Part shown: positions 31,395 through 40,391 of the stretch, in pieces | Layout: every line of letters begins with the position of its first letter | Numbering within the stretch: the first letter of the stretch is position 1 | Assembly (NCBI GenBank): GCA_004297765.1 | Contig: SCTZ01000221.1 | Coordinates: 1 to 54,020, forward strand | DNA: 54,020 bases | Reading direction: 5' to 3' | DNA from: Chloroflexota bacterium | GTDB taxonomy: Bacteria; Chloroflexota; Dehalococcoidia; FW602-bin16 | Translations under genes and position numbers: made by a program | Notes under the pieces: generated by a model | Databases searched by the model: none | What the model was told of the DNA's origin: nothing | What the model saw: only the letters and a program-made list of their open reading frames with translations

Positions 31395-31596
31395 TGTCAA
31401 TTTACGGCCGTAAGTGCGCCACGTGTTCACGGCCAAAGTGCACCACGACTTTACGGCCAAACTGCACCAGAGCTTTGCGCCCAAAGCGCACCACAAGAAA
31501 CGGGCGTATGAGTGAAGCCCATGCCGTTTGATCCGGCCGATGGCGTGGCCCGTGGCTAGCGGGCGAGATGACACGCCAGGCGGCCTAAAGCAGACC

Positions 31597-32364
31597 TCAG
31601 TCGTGCTCGAAGAGAGTTGCCTCCTTCCCGGTAGAGCGCCGGGCTAGCCGGTAGCTCCGCCCTGTGATCAGGAGCACGATCGCCCGATCTGCCAGGCGAT
31701 CCAGTCCCGCGCTCGCCAGCAGAGGATCGCCGAACAACTCGGGCCACTCATCGGGAGCACGGTTGCTGGTGAGGATGATACTGCTCTTCTCGTAGCGCTC
31801 GTTGATCACGTCATACAGGTCGCCCGGGCCAGACGGCGGCAGCGGCTTGAGTCCGAAGTCGTCGATCACCAGCAGGTGCGGGCGCAGATAACTCGCCAGA
31901 CGGCGCTCGTCGGTCCCATCGGCGCGTCCCGCGTGGATGTGGACCAGCATCTGGTGGGCCGTCGTAAAGACCACGTCGAAGCCCTTGCGGGCCGCTTCGT
32001 GCGCCAGGGCCTGGGCCAAATGTGACTTTCCGACGCCCGTTTGTCCGCAGACCAGCACATTGCGACGCTGGCGCAGGTACTCGCAGGTGGCCAGATCGAA
32101 GAGTTGCGGACGACTGATGCTGGGGTTGAAGGCGAAATCGAAGCTCTCCAGGGTCTTGGTGGTGTTGAGATTGCCCCGCCGGATACGCAGGTCGAGCTGC
32201 TTCTGGCTGCGCCGCTCGACCTCGTCCTGGATCAGCCGGGTGAGGAACTCCCCGTAGGACCACTGCTCGGCAATGGCCTGCTGGGTGCGGACCTCCAGTG
32301 TGTCCAGGATGCCCGACAGCCGCAACCGTTTGAGCTGGGGTGTGAGTTGGTCAAGCGATGTCAT
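31597..32364 (-). CDS. istB: IS21-family ATPase IstB (255 aa)
   Basis: DnaC/IstB-type ATPase: Walker A GQTGVGKS at about residues 107-114, Walker B LLVIDDFG, and a conserved helical N-terminus (QLTPQLKRLRLSGILDTL). It regulates target choice and activates the transposase IstA. Length is normal. Its start overlaps the istA stop (ATGA), allowing translational coupling. Confidence 0.95.
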   Translation of the reverse strand: MTSLDQLTPQLKRLRLSGILDTLEVRTQQAIAEQWSYGEFLTRLIQDEVERRSQKQLDLRIRRGNLNTTKTLESFDFAFNPSISRPQLFDLATCEYLRQRRNVLVCGQTGVGKSHLAQALAHEAARKGFDVVFTTAHQMLVHIHAGRADGTDERRLASYLRPHLLVIDDFGLKPLPPSGPGDLYDVINERYEKSSIILTSNRAPDEWPELFGDPLLASAGLDRLADRAIVLLITGRSYRLARRSTGKEATLFEHD

Positions 32365-33929
32365 CGCCCACCTCCCACCAGGCTGGTCATAAACTCGCCC
32401 GCCTGGCGAACGAACGCGTAGGAGCGTCCGGTACTTCGGGGTCCCGGCGTGGTGGGCGTGGACAGACTCTGCTGATCTAACCCCTCCTGGAGGATGCGCT
32501 TGATGGTGGGGTAGTCGCTTTGGCCGTAGTGCTGGGCACGGGCGCAGGCCCGCTCCAGCCGCGCTGGCGCATAGGTGTGCGCCAGTGCCAGCACGCGTCC
32601 GGCCACACGGAGGCGATCCACGGGGCGGTAGTCGAGCAACTCCTGCACCAGGACCGTCGTGGCCGGTCCGATCGCCTCGGCCTGGCGGCGACAGGTCTCG
32701 CGCGTCAGCATCAACCCGGGCAGCTTTTCTGGCGGCATGTGATCGGGGTGCATCTTGCGCTCCCCCGGCTCCGTGGCCCGGTCGTGGGTGAACACCAACT
32801 CATGCGCGCTGGTGTACAACTCGACCGTGCGCGCCCCCGCCCGCAGCCACAGGTGCTGTCCCACGAGACGATAGGGGGCTGAGTAGTAGGCCTGCTCGAA
32901 GGTCACGTAGCAGTCCCGATAGACGGTCACCTGCTTCCACACCGCGGAATCGTAGGGCGTGGGCGGGAGAGGTCCCAGCGTCGGCGCCTCGATGGCGCGG
33001 AACCGCTCCAGGGGACGCTGGCGGGTGGTCCCATGCAGGCGCTGCCCGGCGATCTGTGCGAGCCAGACGCGCAGGGCCTGGTTGAGCGCAGTGATGGGCT
33101 GGGGTGTGCGCCCGGCCAGGAAGTTGCGCTTGACGTAGTGCACGCCGCCCTGCTCGACCTTGCCCTTGAGATGCGGGCTGCGCGGCGGATTGGGATCGAT
33201 CAGGAAGCCGTAGTGCTCGGCACACTCCCGATACGACCGCTGGACCACCGGATCGGTGAAGCTGGCGGTAAGGATCGCGGCCTTGAGGTTATCCGGTGTG
33301 ATGCGGGCCGGCACGCCGCCGAAGTATTCGAAGGCATGGCGGTGGCACAGCAGCCAGGTCTCCACCCGCTGGTCGAAGACCAACTCAGCGTACTGATGGC
33401 GGCTGAAGGACAGCAGCAGGACGAAGACCCAGGTCTTGCGCAGTTTCCCGGTCGTCGGGTCGATGGTCAGCCCGGCATAGCCAAAATCGACCTGGGCCTC
33501 GCTGCCTGGCTTGACCTCGACGCGCACGAAGCTTTCCGGGGGCTTCTCCGGCTCCAGGTGCTGGACGAAACGCCAGACGGCACTGTAGCTGACGGGATGC
33601 TGATGCACCTCCTGCAGGCGCGTCTGGATGGCGGCGACCTCCATGCCGCGCGCCCGATAGTCGGCGATCTCGGCGGCATAGCATGCCACCGAGGAGATCT
33701 GTTGGGGCGGTGGCGTGGAGGGCATGCTCGTGGTGAGCAACTGGTGTATCTCTCTGCTCGTCGGCAGAGGTCCCGTCAGCAAGTCGTGCTCCTGGGCCCA
33801 GGTGCGGTACTTGCCCACCGTGCGACGGTTATGGTGCAGCCGCTGGGCGATGAGGCGATCGCTCTCGCCGGCGCGCAGCATACGCAGCAGTTCAATGACG
33901 TCCATCGATGCAATTCTCCTGTTGGCCAT
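32361..33929 (-). CDS. istA: IS21-family transposase IstA (522 aa)
   Basis: N-terminal helix-turn-helix (VIELLRMLRAGESDRLIAQR), integrase core with DDE residues (VDFGYAG, PARITPDNLKAA, HLKGKVEQGG) and a C-terminal domain. Length is full for IS21. The ATG follows GAGGGGAGT. Intact, so the element may be active. Confidence 0.95.
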   Translation of the reverse strand: MANRRIASMDVIELLRMLRAGESDRLIAQRLHHNRRTVGKYRTWAQEHDLLTGPLPTSREIHQLLTTSMPSTPPPQQISSVACYAAEIADYRARGMEVAAIQTRLQEVHQHPVSYSAVWRFVQHLEPEKPPESFVRVEVKPGSEAQVDFGYAGLTIDPTTGKLRKTWVFVLLLSFSRHQYAELVFDQRVETWLLCHRHAFEYFGGVPARITPDNLKAAILTASFTDPVVQRSYRECAEHYGFLIDPNPPRSPHLKGKVEQGGVHYVKRNFLAGRTPQPITALNQALRVWLAQIAGQRLHGTTRQRPLERFRAIEAPTLGPLPPTPYDSAVWKQVTVYRDCYVTFEQAYYSAPYRLVGQHLWLRAGARTVELYTSAHELVFTHDRATEPGERKMHPDHMPPEKLPGLMLTRETCRRQAEAIGPATTVLVQELLDYRPVDRLRVAGRVLALAHTYAPARLERACARAQHYGQSDYPTIKRILQEGLDQQSLSTPTTPGPRSTGRSYAFVRQAGEFMTSLVGGGR

Positions 33930-34093
33930 ACTCCCCTCTTCCCCGCAGTGTCGAAGAGAGTATGCCGGATTGCAGGAGCTTCACCCAGCCCGGGTGGCGC
34001 AGTTTGGCCGCGAACGCGTGGCGCATTTTCGCCGCGAACCGCTGGCGCGCTTTCGCCGTAAACTACTGGTGCATTATCGGCCATAAAGTGACA

Positions 34094-34296
34094 TCTGTCT
34101 CGTGGAACGTGATACGTTGCGCTTTGGGGTTGGCGATGATGGTGAAGTGCCGGCTACTCTTCGCATCTGGCACGAAGAAGACAGCACGATCCCCCTGCCT
34201 GGACGCGCCGAAGATCTCAAGGTCGTCCAGTCCAAAACGCAGTTCTGCCTTCTTGGAACCGTCCTTAAATTCCACCCAGAACTTACTGTCTTGCAC
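34094..34296 (-). pseudogene. 5' part of the IS21-interrupted gene
   Basis: Starts with GTG at 34296, 9 bases after the CD-NTase stop and following AGAGGAG, so it was translationally linked to the CBASS operon. Its protein begins MQDSKFWVEFKDGSKK and contains LEIFGASRQGDRAVFFV, consistent with strand-rich structure. Joining to 30903-31389 gives an intact 229-residue reading frame. The function of the restored protein is unknown. Confidence 0.8.
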
Positions 34297-34305
34297 TAGT
34301 CTCCT

Positions 34306-36000
34306 CTACTGTATGTTAACCACGAATTCACCGCTTCTTGCGACACAAACACCATTTCTTACGATGAAACATTCAACCCAGTGCATTCCGGTGTAAAGAG
34401 TCCTTTCCTCTCTTACGCGACCACCTTTCTCAATCAGGCCGTCATAATAGCCTCCGCGCAGACAGCTCACAGCACGAGCTTCATCGCCAGTGTTAACAAC
34501 TTGCCAGTAAACCTTGTATGGCCAGGGAGTTTCGGTCCGCGCCTCGAAGCGTAGCGAACTGTGCTTGGGTAGAAGACGGGAATCACTGTTGAACTGTTGA
34601 GGTCTGAACCCCTTGCAAGAAACTGTACCGGTTACAGTTACATCGTACGTCAGGTTGATCGGCCAGGCAGGTACTTGTCGGTGCGGAACGTCAAAGCGTG
34701 ATATCGCGCGGCGTGTGCCGAGTATAAGGCTTTGCGCCTGGTAGCTATGTGCTTTTTCGTAGGTCTTCCATGCCTCGCTAAGGACTTGATCTCCAAATCG
34801 CTCGCCAAGTAGTGCCCTTAGTTGTTGCGGCGAGTTGTTTTGGAGCGCAGCTTCGATATCTTGTTTGACCCATTCGATCCATCCGAAAAAGGCCCTAGCG
34901 CGAGCATGCTTGATACCGTTTTCCTCTTCATGCCAGCGATCCGCGAAGTTTTCTTTTGGATTCACGGGATTGGGGATATACCATTTCCCGTCTGCCGTCC
35001 GCTGAACTAACCCGAGTTGTGCGATGCTTTCGTGCAACGTGGCATAACGGTTCTCGGTGAGCGCTGCGTAGTAGCCTAGCTTGGTTACGATATTGAGCAG
35101 AGCAGTGATAAGCTGGTCTTCGCCCTCGTATAGCTGGGCACACAGGGTTGTGATAACCATGGAAATGGGCTTATGTTTCGGATCGTCTTTGAAGCGAATA
35201 TCGCGGTGGCGCTTGAGAATCTGGATGCTACGCTGAAGGGGCGTGCGAACCAGCTCGTTCGGGATCTGTTGAACACTCTTATAGATTGGACTCTGATCGG
35301 GAGATAGCGGCGCGCTCTCAAGAATGTGTTGCTTTTGGCGCGCAGCGAATGTCTCGAAAGTGGTATTTCTGGCTTGGAACCATTCCGCATAGCCAAGGGG
35401 GTTCCCTGAAGACCAAGTGTATTGGGGTGTTCTTTCTTCATCCTTGTCTGTGATGCGAACCGCCATTTGCGAGAGGAATGGACGTGTACCGGGATTGTTA
35501 GAGTGAGAGTAGCTTATCTCCTGCCAGTTTGCCTGGTCCGGCACGCACGGAAGGACATCAATATGGAATCCAGTGCCCGCTGTCTTGGCATATTCAATTG
35601 TCCAGCATCGCCTGCCTTCAGGTTCAAGCTTGTCACAATAGATTCCGTGTGATTGCAGCCGATCACCGACCAGCTGCTTTAGCACCATGGCGTTTTTTGA
35701 AGACCAGGCAACGTTGGAGTACTGGAGTTCGCAAACAAGGTCCACGTCGTAGGCGGCGTCCTTGCACTCTCTCATGGGTTTAACGACTGTACCAAGACGA
35801 ATCGAGCCCTGGGGGTAGATTTTCGGCTTGGCGGCGCTATCAGGATACGCTCCGTCCTGGTAACCATCCTCAAGCCAGCTTCCGATCGCTCTGTAGCTTT
35901 GCACCGCACGCTCATAGTCAGTGGGAGAGATATCGAGCGTTTCAGCTATGAATGTGAGAATGTCGTTGAGCTCGCGTTCGCGGAGGATGGCCTTATTCAT
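34306..36000 (-). CDS. CD-NTase (CBASS nucleotide cyclase) with C-terminal sensor domain (564 aa)
   Basis: Nucleotidyltransferase core: YPQGSIRLGT (GS at 65-66), YDVDLVCEL (catalytic Asp 85 and 87), FHIDVLPCV (third Asp 148). These make cyclic oligonucleotides on phage infection. The C-terminal 140 residues (YDVTVTGTVSCKGF ... YTGMHWVECFIVRNGVC ... GEFVVNI) resemble the AGS-C/SMODS C-terminal sensor domain, a beta-rich ligand-binding domain. I chose ATG 36000 (MNKAILRERE); this overlaps the Cap5-like stop by 8 bases. The upstream in-frame start at 36105 would lie inside the preceding gene. No Cap2/Cap3 genes are present, so it is type I-like. Confidence 0.88.
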   Translation of the reverse strand: MNKAILRERELNDILTFIAETLDISPTDYERAVQSYRAIGSWLEDGYQDGAYPDSAAKPKIYPQGSIRLGTVVKPMRECKDAAYDVDLVCELQYSNVAWSSKNAMVLKQLVGDRLQSHGIYCDKLEPEGRRCWTIEYAKTAGTGFHIDVLPCVPDQANWQEISYSHSNNPGTRPFLSQMAVRITDKDEERTPQYTWSSGNPLGYAEWFQARNTTFETFAARQKQHILESAPLSPDQSPIYKSVQQIPNELVRTPLQRSIQILKRHRDIRFKDDPKHKPISMVITTLCAQLYEGEDQLITALLNIVTKLGYYAALTENRYATLHESIAQLGLVQRTADGKWYIPNPVNPKENFADRWHEEENGIKHARARAFFGWIEWVKQDIEAALQNNSPQQLRALLGERFGDQVLSEAWKTYEKAHSYQAQSLILGTRRAISRFDVPHRQVPAWPINLTYDVTVTGTVSCKGFRPQQFNSDSRLLPKHSSLRFEARTETPWPYKVYWQVVNTGDEARAVSCLRGGYYDGLIEKGGRVREERTLYTGMHWVECFIVRNGVCVARSGEFVVNIQ

Positions 36001-37144
36001 CTCGGCCACCCTCTCTCGTGAATCTGAATACCTCCTTGAAGCCTCCCAGCTTTCGGTTTTGATCGTAAATGCATAGCGGCAGATCTGCCTTGGGCATCCA
36101 GACACGTCCGATCTCTACGGCGATTGATACCGGAACAGCCGGAAAGACATGAAGGAGAGTATCCTGGCCATGCCGGGCTTTGATCCGATCGAGAAGTTGC
36201 CTGAACGTTTTACGAAACAGTCGCAGTTGTTCCCGGCTCTTAAGAAAGTCGTTGTGTGGAGTGGGAACTGTCATGCGCCAGATTGAGAGATCACTTTGTG
36301 GCAATACCGCCGTAATCCTTGAATTGTCGATTGTCGCGCTGAAGGAGAGGTTCAGAGCCACGGTAGAGCAGACGTCAGCAGGTTCATCGATGATAAAATC
36401 GAATCCCTGTGGTGATTCCTGCCATCTCCAGTCGGGCGGCTCGCGGTGAAGCTGATAGACCTCGGCAGCTGGAATATCCGTAAGAAGTCGACCCAACTCG
36501 ATGAGCAACGGCTGGGGGGCATGGGCGAATATGGACAAATGTCCTACATCCCCAGATACGATTCTGGGCCTCAAGGAGTTGCGCAGATTCTGGCGAAGGT
36601 TTTGGCGCTCGATGTTCCAATAGTTGTCACTGCTGTCCTCAAAGGAACTGTTGCCCAGGCTCAATTCGATTGCTCTTGGTTCAGCAGGGTAACGCTCGGG
36701 CAGCATGGCTTGGGTCGCCTTTTTCCAGTTGAGCGCGACATTCTGTTCTCCGATGTTTGCTCCGTAAAACAGGACATGGCTCTTCTTGTCTTCTTGAAGA
36801 GAGGTGAGAAGCTCGATACGAGCCTCGTGCTGTCGCTTCATGCGTGTGAGCCGGGCAACAGAGTGCTCGCGTTCTTCTTCGTGGTCGATCAAGCGATGGT
36901 GTTTGTAGCAAAGAAGCATCAGGTTAGATATGTCTGCTGCTAGCTCTTTGGAGAGGACGGGATCATATCTATGGGTTTGAGGATTTACGTCAATAATGTG
37001 GGCGATGAATGCCGCGTTCATTTCGGCCATTGTGAGGTCATCACGCCACAGAGCCTCGGGGCACCCCTCGTATTGGCAATGCCCGCCCGCAAGGACCCAC
37101 AAGCGGGTCCTGATCTTCTCTGGAATATCTACGCGGTTGCTCAC
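35993..37144 (-). CDS. CBASS effector: HNH endonuclease fused to SAVED domain (Cap5-like, 383 aa)
   Basis: The N-terminal 100 residues form an HNH nuclease (AHIIDVNP His49, NLMLLCYKHHRLIDH Asn74/His83, with Cys23/Cys28 likely metal ligands). The C-terminal 240 residues match the SAVED cyclic-nucleotide receptor pattern (AIELSLG, HLSIFAHAPQPLLIELGRLL, LHVFPAVPVSIAVEIGRVW). In Cap5 proteins, the cyclic dinucleotide made by the CD-NTase binds SAVED, tetramers form and cellular DNA is degraded. The start is GTG 37144. It precedes and overlaps the CD-NTase gene. Confidence 0.87.
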   Translation of the reverse strand: MSNRVDIPEKIRTRLWVLAGGHCQYEGCPEALWRDDLTMAEMNAAFIAHIIDVNPQTHRYDPVLSKELAADISNLMLLCYKHHRLIDHEEEREHSVARLTRMKRQHEARIELLTSLQEDKKSHVLFYGANIGEQNVALNWKKATQAMLPERYPAEPRAIELSLGNSSFEDSSDNYWNIERQNLRQNLRNSLRPRIVSGDVGHLSIFAHAPQPLLIELGRLLTDIPAAEVYQLHREPPDWRWQESPQGFDFIIDEPADVCSTVALNLSFSATIDNSRITAVLPQSDLSIWRMTVPTPHNDFLKSREQLRLFRKTFRQLLDRIKARHGQDTLLHVFPAVPVSIAVEIGRVWMPKADLPLCIYDQNRKLGGFKEVFRFTREGGRDE

Positions 37145-37255
37145 TTCTCAGCTACACTCCCAAAGTTCGTTCTAGGGTTGTCTACCGCCATTTCGGTCGG
37201 TTGAGAGGATTGTAGCAAAGTTGCAGTTGGGTGTCAACTCAAATCAAGGCGAGCT

Positions 37256-37897
37256 TTAGAGGAGCCGAAACTGACCGTGGAATTCCTGGCGAGAGGGATG
37301 GACGGCGCCGGAGTCATCAACGTAAGCAGCGCCGATCTTTTCCAATGCGATGCGGAGCACCGTAATAGTCACTTGAAGTTGGTCACGCAGCCGATACATA
37401 TCAGCCAGTGAACCGATCGTCAAGCCGGCAATGTAGGCCGCGAGAAGATTCCTCGGCAAGAGAAGATGACTTGCAAACCAATGGGCATGGCGCTCCTCCC
37501 ACGAATCGCTCCCTCGTCGGCACACGAACTGAAAAGGACGCTCGAAGCCGGGGAGAATGGGGTGATAAAGGGACATCTCGTCGACATGCAGCTGCCAGTG
37601 CCCTACCTCGTGAGCAAGCACAGTATTGTAGAGGAAAGGGGTGTCATCAAAGAGAGGACGGCGGGTCTCGTTGAACACAACCAGCCGGTCTTTAGAGGCA
37701 AGTCCCGCAAGTATGGTTTGACCGGGTGGCTCTGGAATGACTTCCCATAAAATACTTAGGTCAATAACGTCTTCAGCGATGCGCTCCGCTGGCACCGGCA
37801 GAGTCAACTGCTTCTTGGACTGCGTGTAGAAACGTCTTAGTACGTCATACGCCTGACTTTCGACCATCTTCTCGTTATAGAACTTCCGACCAGACAA
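37256..37897 (-). CDS. ImmA/IrrE-like metallopeptidase, CapP-like (213 aa)
   Basis: HEVGH at residues 96-100 followed by SWEERHAHWFASHLLLP (Glu about 134) gives the ImmA/IrrE zinc site. Known CapP proteases cleave the linked CapH repressor and release CBASS expression, and are stimulated by single-stranded DNA. This protein lies between the XRE gene (9-base gap) and the Cap5-like gene, the expected CapH-CapP-CBASS order. Assignment as CapP rests on the context. Confidence 0.82.
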   Translation of the reverse strand: MSGRKFYNEKMVESQAYDVLRRFYTQSKKQLTLPVPAERIAEDVIDLSILWEVIPEPPGQTILAGLASKDRLVVFNETRRPLFDDTPFLYNTVLAHEVGHWQLHVDEMSLYHPILPGFERPFQFVCRRGSDSWEERHAHWFASHLLLPRNLLAAYIAGLTIGSLADMYRLRDQLQVTITVLRIALEKIGAAYVDDSGAVHPSRQEFHGQFRLL

Positions 37898-37906
37898 CGC
37901 ACGCCT

Positions 37907-38242
37907 CTAGCTGTTAGCTCTCTTCTTGTTGAGTAAGTCTGTCCAATCCTGTCGTGTTCTGATATCGCCTTGTAGAGACCGGAAGTACTGGATTGCCTCA
38001 GGGGTATTCAGTAACGTCTCGGCTAGGTCTGAGGGTATCTTGCCTGCCAAGCGGGTTAGTTCGTCAGCGTCTGCTTGAAGCACTTGGGCCATGGCCTTGA
38101 TCGTTTTCTCGCTCGGGGGCGGCATGCGATCATTCTCGATCTTCGAGAGATAAGTGAAATCCACACCCACCGCCTCCGCAAGCTGTTTTTGGCTAATTCC
38201 CCGCTGCTTGCGAAGCTCTCGTAAGGTCCTACCAAATGACAT
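37907..38242 (-). CDS. XRE-family repressor, CapH-like (111 aa)
   Basis: An XRE helix-turn-helix occupies residues 5-60 (LRELRKQRGISQKQLAEAV, FTYLSKIENDRMPPPS), followed by a short C-terminal tail that would carry the CapP cleavage site. ATG 38242 follows GAGGTGGGTAAAA; an upstream in-frame start at 38314 is unsupported. The promoter is on the minus strand (38360-38330). It likely represses the CBASS operon and itself. Confidence 0.85.
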   Translation of the reverse strand: MSFGRTLRELRKQRGISQKQLAEAVGVDFTYLSKIENDRMPPPSEKTIKAMAQVLQADADELTRLAGKIPSDLAETLLNTPEAIQYFRSLQGDIRTRQDWTDLLNKKRANS

Positions 38243-38329
38243 TTTTACCCACCTCGTGTACGCCCGTTCACAGCGAATTACCATGCCCAACCTGGTAAAA
38301 GCAATCGGTGGCAACCCGTGAACATCCTG

Positions 38330-38379
38330 ATTATACTGGTTTCCTTGAGTTGAGTGTCAAGTACATTTTAGTTTAAAAT
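38330..38379. promoter_or_regulatory. Divergent promoters between CapH-like gene and hsdM
   Basis: Minus: TTGACA 38360-38355, 19-base spacer, TATAAT 38335-38330, toward the CBASS operon. Plus: TTGAGT 38350-38355, 18-base spacer, TAAAAT 38374-38379, toward hsdM. The two -35 boxes overlap, so a repressor bound here might control both systems. Confidence 0.6.
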
Positions 38380-38459
38380 GCACGCCTGAGGGCTCGCAGC
38401 AATAATAACTGTTTCTCACCTTTTGGTTGAAACATACTCTTAGGAAGAGAAAGATAACG

Positions 38460-40391
38460 ATGACGAGTAGCGTGATTTTGCGACCATTTCGTAGACTGAC
38501 CCAGGGAGAACTTGATCATTTCCTCGAAAAGGCTGCTGACATCTTACGTGGCAACGTGGACCACTCAGAATTCCGCGGCTACGTGTTCGCTCTATTGTTC
38601 TTCAAGCGAATCAGCGACGTGTACGTCGAGGAAGTCCGCAATCTGACCGAGCAACTCGGGGATGAGACGCTCGCCAAAGACCCGAAGATGCACAACTTCG
38701 TCGTCCCAGAAGGGGTCTTGTGGGACGAGGTAGCCCGCAAATCTCGCAACCAAGTCGGCACGGCTCTCAACGAGGCAATGATCGCAATTGAGCGCGCTAA
38801 CCAACCCAAGTTCGATGGCATCCTCACGAGCGGCATTGATTTTAACGATGCCGAGAAGCTGCCCCGAGCCAAGCTGATTAACCTGATCAATCACTTTAGT
38901 AGCCAGGCCTTCGATCGCGCTCATGTGACTGACGATGTCTTCGGCAACGCCTATGAATATCTGATTCGGAACTTCGCCAGCAAAGCGGGCAAGTCCAGCG
39001 GGGAGTTCTACACACCCAAGGAAGTAGCCTACTTGATGGCCGAGATTGTTGAGCCACAGCCTGGAGACCGCGTCTGTGATTGGGCGAGCGGTTCGGGAGG
39101 TCTTCTGCTTCAATGCCGTAACTATCTCAGACGGGAGGGAAAAGACCCGGACCGCCTTTTCTTACACGCGCAAGAGAGCAACCTATCGACCTACAATATC
39201 TCGCGGATCAACATGATCCTTCACGGGGTGAAGAGTTGGGAGCATCGCCACGGGGACAGCATCCGCAACCCTCGCCATCTCGACGAAGGCAACAAGCTTC
39301 TAAAGTTCGATCGCATCGTCATGAATCCTCCATTCTCGTTAGAAGACTGGGGCTACGACGACTTTCAGGGCGGTGATCCCTTTGGTCGCTTCGAGTTCGG
39401 GATGCCGCCACGAAATAACGGCGACTATGCTTGGTTGGAGCAGGTCGCCAAGTCCCTCGTGGACAATGGTAAAGCGATGATCGTCATGTCTCAGGGAGTC
39501 CTGTTCCGCGGCCAGCCGGCGCAAACTGAAGAAGAGGACGGACGCAACCAGTCGGCCGATGCTGAGTACCTCATCCGTGAGGGCTTTGTTAAAGCCGACA
39601 TTATCGAGTGCGTTATCGTTCTGCCCTCTAAGCTTTTCTACGGCAACTCCGTCCCGGCCTGTCTGATCGTCCTGGACAAAAACAAGCATGAAGACCGTAG
39701 GAACAAGATTCTGATGATTTGGGCATCGCGGCACTTCCAGAAGGCCAATCCGCAGAACCTCCTACGACCTTCGGACCTCATGCGCATCCTTGTTCCATGG
39801 CGCGCATTCGGTGACCTTGCCAAGGCTCAGGAGCTTGTGGGCATCCATGAACAGAAGCTGATTAACGAAGAGGAAGCCGAGCGATGGCGGCGTCTGAAGG
39901 ATATCGAGGACGCCTATGCACCGATCCTGGAACCACTGGGAACTGTGGCCACTGAGTTGGCAAAGCTTGAGAGTGTCGAGTGGCGGAACTCAGGCTACCC
40001 GAGCAAGGCGGATTACTCAGCGAAGGTTAAGGAGCTGAAACGGCAGGCCAAGGACCTCCGAAGAATTCAGGAGGAGCGAGACAAGGCAGAGGAAAACGTT
40101 AACGAACATTCCAAGCGTGAGATTGCGCATATTCATGAGGCGGCAAGAGATCTTCGGCGGATTTGCTCGGACTCGATAGAGGCGGGCAGGTATTTCACGG
40201 TTTCCGACTTGGCTGATATCAAAGTCAACGAGTTCAACCTGAATCTACCTCGGTATGTTGACACATTCGAGCCGGAGGTCGAGGTCCCTTTAGGTGACGC
40301 AATTCAGGAACTTGAGGGGCTAGACAAGGAAGCGGCCACAAGTATTGATAGATTGAGGAGAGTCCTGGAGGAACTTGACCATGTCAAGTAG
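38460..40391 (+). CDS. hsdM: Type I restriction-modification methyltransferase HsdM (643 aa)
   Basis: N-terminal HsdM helical domain (ELDHFLEKAADILRGNVDHS), then a SAM-binding motif DWASGSGG at about 207-214 and the catalytic NPPF at about 289-292. It methylates adenine within the bipartite recognition site with HsdS. ATG 38460 follows AGGAAGAGAAAG. The C-terminal coiled region interacts with HsdS. Overlap with hsdS (40381) is 11 bases. Length is somewhat above the usual 500-530 residues because of the long C-terminal helical tail. Confidence 0.95.
   Translation: MTSSVILRPFRRLTQGELDHFLEKAADILRGNVDHSEFRGYVFALLFFKRISDVYVEEVRNLTEQLGDETLAKDPKMHNFVVPEGVLWDEVARKSRNQVGTALNEAMIAIERANQPKFDGILTSGIDFNDAEKLPRAKLINLINHFSSQAFDRAHVTDDVFGNAYEYLIRNFASKAGKSSGEFYTPKEVAYLMAEIVEPQPGDRVCDWASGSGGLLLQCRNYLRREGKDPDRLFLHAQESNLSTYNISRINMILHGVKSWEHRHGDSIRNPRHLDEGNKLLKFDRIVMNPPFSLEDWGYDDFQGGDPFGRFEFGMPPRNNGDYAWLEQVAKSLVDNGKAMIVMSQGVLFRGQPAQTEEEDGRNQSADAEYLIREGFVKADIIECVIVLPSKLFYGNSVPACLIVLDKNKHEDRRNKILMIWASRHFQKANPQNLLRPSDLMRILVPWRAFGDLAKAQELVGIHEQKLINEEEAERWRRLKDIEDAYAPILEPLGTVATELAKLESVEWRNSGYPSKADYSAKVKELKRQAKDLRRIQEERDKAEENVNEHSKREIAHIHEAARDLRRICSDSIEAGRYFTVSDLADIKVNEFNLNLPRYVDTFEPEVEVPLGDAIQELEGLDKEAATSIDRLRRVLEELDHVK

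Larger units (their letters stand above)
31395..34093 (-). mobile_element. IS21-family insertion sequence (2,699 bp)
   Basis: Ends TGTCA...TGACA with related 24-base repeats, four at each end (for example TTTACGGCCAAACTGCACCA), as transposase binding sites in IS21. Contains istA and istB on the minus strand. Flanked by perfect 5-base target duplications TCTGT (31390-31394 and 34094-34098). The uninterrupted target gene is restored by simple removal, so the insertion is recent. The transcription direction of the element and the disrupted gene are the same. Confidence 0.93.

Noticed and set aside
31395..31574. Minus-strand reading frame starting at 31574 taken as the start of a 223-aa protein
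   Set aside because: The first 60 residues are encoded by IS21 end repeats; the real gene joins 34094-34296 with 30903-31389.
34306..36105. CD-NTase start at 36105
   Set aside because: The extra 35 residues lie inside the preceding effector gene in another frame; ATG 36000 overlaps that stop by 8 bases as in coupled genes.
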